Assembly: GCA_030612165.1 (NCBI GenBank)
Contig: JAUWOK010000048.1
Location: 1-7,914 of the forward strand
Direction: 5' to 3'
Source: Dehalococcoidia bacterium
Lineage (GTDB): Bacteria; Chloroflexota; Dehalococcoidia; GIF9; AB-539-J10
Length of the DNA stretch: 7,914 nucleotides
In this document: positions 5,827 through 7,914 of the stretch, one piece after another
Layout: each line of letters opens with the position of its first letter
Position numbering within the stretch: the first letter of the stretch is position 1
The notes under the pieces: model-generated
The model's database searches: none
What the model saw: the letters and a program-made list of their open reading frames with translations, nothing else
What the model was told of the DNA's origin: nothing
Position numbers and translations under genes: made by a program

Positions 5827-6975
5827 ATGAAACCAGTCGAGATAGGCAAATTTATAGCGCAACCGGGGGGATTCCATGCTTTTATTCCCAATACATTTCC
5901 GCCCAAAGACGGGTTTGAATTTAGCCCGGCTATTTTAAGAAAAGATAATCAGGCTACCCGTTTGCTCGGTAAACTGGATGGTATTACCAAGCTTCTGCCT
6001 GACGCTGATTTCTTCCTCCTGATGTATCTACGCAAAGACGCCGCTTCTTCCAGCCAGATTGAAGGAACTATGGCGACTATGGTGGATGCTATTGAAGTAG
6101 AAGTAAAGGCCAGTGAGGAAATACCCGCAGACGTAGATGATATTTTACATTACATCAAAGCCCTCAATTATGGAGTGCAGCGAGTAACTAAAGATGCTTT
6201 CCCTATGTCTCTGAGGTTAATACGGGAGCTGCATAAGGAACTAATGCATAAAGCGCGCGCGACGCAATATTCTGCCCCGGGGGAATTTCGCCAAAGCCAG
6301 AATTGGATAGGCGGTACTCGGCCAGATAACGCCCGTTTCGTGCCGCCGCCGGTGGCTGAAATGCTGATATCACTGGGGGAACTTGAGAAATTTATATACA
6401 CTGAAGATACTATCCCGGTTATTATTAAAGCAGGGCTTATCCACGCGCAATTTGAAACGATACATCCTTTCTTAGACGGCAATGGAAGAACGGGAAGGAT
6501 GCTGATAACTTTTTATTTATGGCAAGAAGGATTTCTGGAAACTCCGGTGCTGTTTTTATCATCTTATTTCAGAAGGTATCAGAAAGCATATTACGAGAAG
6601 TTGGCAGGATATCATGATGGCAATGTTGCAGAATGGGCAGACTTTTTTCTGGACGGTGTGATTGAAATTGCCAATGAAGCTATTGACATCGTAGGCAAAA
6701 TTACTGTTCTGCGCGAAAAAGACATGGCTAAAATGCAAACTCTGGGTAAACGGGCTTCGGAGAGCGCTGCCAAGGTTATACTTAATTTATACGCTCTACC
6801 TATCGTCAATATGGCTACTATTCAAAAATGGACGGGGTTCACCCGGGCTGGAGCGCAAATTGTAATCGACCGCTTCATTGAAAAAGGCATCCTCACTCCC
6901 AAAGATAAAGATAAAAAATATGGCCAATCATATGTTTATAGAGAATATCTGGATATCTTTATTGGTAACGATTGA
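5827..6975 (+). CDS. Fic family protein (class II-type AMP-transferase) with C-terminal winged helix
   Basis: This protein of about 382 residues has a Fic_N-type N-terminal domain, a central Fic domain and a C-terminal winged-helix-like region. The catalytic motif HPFLDGNGRTGR (213-224) is complete, including the catalytic His213 and the Asp/Asn/Arg ATP-site residues. The inhibitory helix motif SSQIEG (75-80, S-x-x-x-E-G with Glu79) lies before the Fic core, as in class II Fic enzymes. SAPGEFRQSQNWIGG (149-163) is the typical beta-hairpin/flap region. Residues about 317-375 (NMATIQKWTGFTRAGAQIVIDRF within it) resemble a winged helix. Such enzymes usually transfer AMP to a target protein. The ATG at 5827 is preferred because AGGA (5813-5816) precedes it; an ATG at 5806 would add seven residues but has no ribosome site. 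The gene is visibly more A/T-rich than its neighbours. Between the hsdS and hsdR stubs it is the only intact member of a former restriction locus; fic genes inside hsd operons are known. Confidence 0.9.
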   Translation: MKPVEIGKFIAQPGGFHAFIPNTFPPKDGFEFSPAILRKDNQATRLLGKLDGITKLLPDADFFLLMYLRKDAASSSQIEGTMATMVDAIEVEVKASEEIPADVDDILHYIKALNYGVQRVTKDAFPMSLRLIRELHKELMHKARATQYSAPGEFRQSQNWIGGTRPDNARFVPPPVAEMLISLGELEKFIYTEDTIPVIIKAGLIHAQFETIHPFLDGNGRTGRMLITFYLWQEGFLETPVLFLSSYFRRYQKAYYEKLAGYHDGNVAEWADFFLDGVIEIANEAIDIVGKITVLREKDMAKMQTLGKRASESAAKVILNLYALPIVNMATIQKWTGFTRAGAQIVIDRFIEKGILTPKDKDKKYGQSYVYREYLDIFIGND

Positions 6976-6984
6976 GAGAACGTT

Positions 6985-7056
6985 ATAAACGAAGCCGAAA
7001 TCAGAGCAGAACTGATTGATCCCAAACTGAAAGCCAGTGGCTGGGGAATGGACTAG
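6985..7056 (+). pseudogene. hsdR: 5' remnant of a type I restriction endonuclease gene (hsdR)
   Basis: Immediately after the fic stop, a frame reads INEAEIRAELI followed by DPKLKASGWG, then M-D and a TAG at 7054-7056. The pattern NEAETRAExIDPxLKxxGWG is the familiar N-terminus of one large HsdR group. The codon where the initiator Met is expected is ATA (6985-6987), nine bases after the fic TGA, so the start is lost or weakly replaced. The similarity stops at GWG, and the remaining roughly 1000 residues of an HsdR, including the nuclease and helicase motor domains, are absent. This is a deletion stub, not a functional gene. With the hsdS stub it brackets fic in the order hsdS-fic-hsdR. The recognition is from family knowledge over about 20 residues. 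Confidence 0.75.
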
Positions 7057-7061
7057 AAGGC

Positions 7062-7090
7062 TTGCTTGCCGCATTCCTCTTTGTTATAAA
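7062..7090 (+). promoter_or_regulatory. Candidate promoter of the ABC transporter gene
   Basis: TTGCTT (7062-7067) and TATAAA (7085-7090) are separated by 17 bases. Initiation would fall around 7097, only about six bases before the ATG at 7103, and no Shine-Dalgarno is visible there, implying a nearly leaderless message. The element begins just past the hsdR stub, so it may be the native promoter of the gene to the right of the deletion or one created by the junction. Confidence 0.4.
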
Positions 7091-7102
7091 GTAACTAACA
7101 CC

Positions 7103-7914
7103 ATGGGACAAGATGCTTTTACTACGCCGGCAATTGAAGTTAATCATATAATCAAGTCCTATGCAGATAAGGTTGTGGTTAAGGATCTATCCTTTTCTGT
7201 CGCTCAGGGTGAGATATTCGGTCTAATTGGTCCCAATGGCGCTGGCAAGACCACCACTATAAGGATGATGATGGATATCATCAAGCCGGACTCAGGCGAG
7301 GTGGCAATCCTCGGCGAGAAGTTAAGTGAAGCCAGCAAGAATAAGATTGGCTACCTGCCTGAGGAAAGAGGACTGTACAAGAAGCTGACTGTCATCGACT
7401 CTATCATCTATCTTGCCTCGCTCAAGGGCATGGACAGGCACTCGGCCGGGGAAAAAGCTGACGAGCTGCTCAACCAAACAGGTATGCTGCCCCATAAAGG
7501 AAAGAAGATTGAGGAGCTGAGCCGGGGCATGGGGCAGATTATCCAGTTCGTCGTTACTATTATGCATAACCCGGAACTGGTTATTCTTGACGAACCCTTT
7601 GCCGGTCTAGACCCGGTTAACACCGAGTTACTGAAAGGGATGGTCGCTGACCTGAGGAATCAAGGTAAAGCCGTAATATTGAGCACACATCAGATGAATG
7701 AAGTAGAGGAGCTCTGCAACCGCATACTGATGATAAACCACGGCCGCTCGGTTCTTTACGGGAATCTAACTGAAATCAAGTCAAGGTATAGAAGTAATTC
7801 TGTTCTTCTGGAGGTTGAGGGGAAGCTGGAGGAGGTGCCGGGAGTTACAGAAAAGCGCATTCGCAAAGGCTATGTTGAGCTGGTCCTTGATGGAAATACA
7901 ACTCCTCAGCAGAT
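7103..7914 (+). CDS. ABC-2 type transporter ATP-binding protein (NatA-like), 3' end beyond window
   Basis: The first 270 codons of an ABC ATPase are present and the frame is still open at the window edge. Motifs in order are Walker A GPNGAGKTT (43-51), a Q-loop region reading YLPEERGLYKKLT (84-96, with the Glu typical of this NatA-like group in place of Gln), signature ELSRGMGQIIQF (138-149), Walker B LVILDEPFAGLDP (159-171) and the H-loop LSTHQM (193-198, His196). After about residue 215 comes the small C-terminal domain (DUF4162-like) of this subfamily. Such ATPases power ABC-2 exporters of ions, lipids or drugs with a permease normally encoded next, which would lie outside the window. The signature is unusual: relatives usually have LSKGMQQKVQF, so Q and K are replaced by G and I. 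The ATG at 7103 is chosen as the first start before the family N-terminus; it lacks a ribosome site. Confidence 0.92.
   Translation, partial: MGQDAFTTPAIEVNHIIKSYADKVVVKDLSFSVAQGEIFGLIGPNGAGKTTTIRMMMDIIKPDSGEVAILGEKLSEASKNKIGYLPEERGLYKKLTVIDSIIYLASLKGMDRHSAGEKADELLNQTGMLPHKGKKIEELSRGMGQIIQFVVTIMHNPELVILDEPFAGLDPVNTELLKGMVADLRNQGKAVILSTHQMNEVEELCNRILMINHGRSVLYGNLTEIKSRYRSNSVLLEVEGKLEEVPGVTEKRIRKGYVELVLDGNTTPQQ

Noticed and set aside
1..7914. CRISPR array, tRNA/rRNA genes, insertion sequence or attachment-site repeats
   Set aside because: Looked for regularly spaced repeats, cloverleaf-like segments, transposase motifs and flanking direct repeats and saw none; the only exact short repeat of note is the fic upstream pair.

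Overview
The window looks like a bacterial chromosome segment of roughly 50% G+C, with all recognisable genes on the plus strand. It has a conserved-looking left part, a short accessory island and the start of another ordinary gene. Gene content (AMMECR1-domain protein, RarA, a DUF47/PiT phosphate pair, a stand-alone terminase pair) would fit a Chloroflexota/Dehalococcoidia-like or other deep-branching anaerobic bacterium. That placement is inference from gene content only; no rRNA or other marker is present.

Left part (1-3824): the tail of an unidentified gene (to about 107), an AMMECR1-domain protein of the AmmeMemoRadiSam type (177-698), and the AAA+ recombination/replication factor RarA (703-2046). 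A leader with an extended -10 promoter and a small GC hairpin follows. Next comes a two-gene phosphate module: a DUF47 PhoU-like regulator (TTG start, 2200-2829) overlapping by 8 bases a PiT-family low-affinity phosphate permease (2822-3814). A weak terminator sits on the permease stop codon.

Accessory island (about 3830-7056): a phage-type terminase small/large pair coupled by an ATGA overlap (3937-5636), with intact ATPase and nuclease motifs but no portal, capsid or other phage gene beside it. Immediately downstream is what I read as the wreck of a type I restriction-modification locus. The last 26 codons of an hsdS specificity gene (5668-5748) are followed by an apparently intact Fic-family AMP-transferase-like gene (5827-6975), and then by the first ~20 codons of an hsdR gene (6985-7056) that has lost its ATG and ends in a stop. 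So hsdS-fic-hsdR order is preserved but only fic survives. The fic upstream region carries a promoter and an exact 11-base direct repeat with palindromic TGTATACA cores, suggesting the gene is regulated in its own right.

Right part (7057-7914): an ABC-2-type transporter ATPase (NatA-like) starts at 7103 and runs off the window.

The most interesting signal is the island: phage packaging genes without a phage, next to a restriction locus reduced to two gene stubs around a preserved Fic protein.
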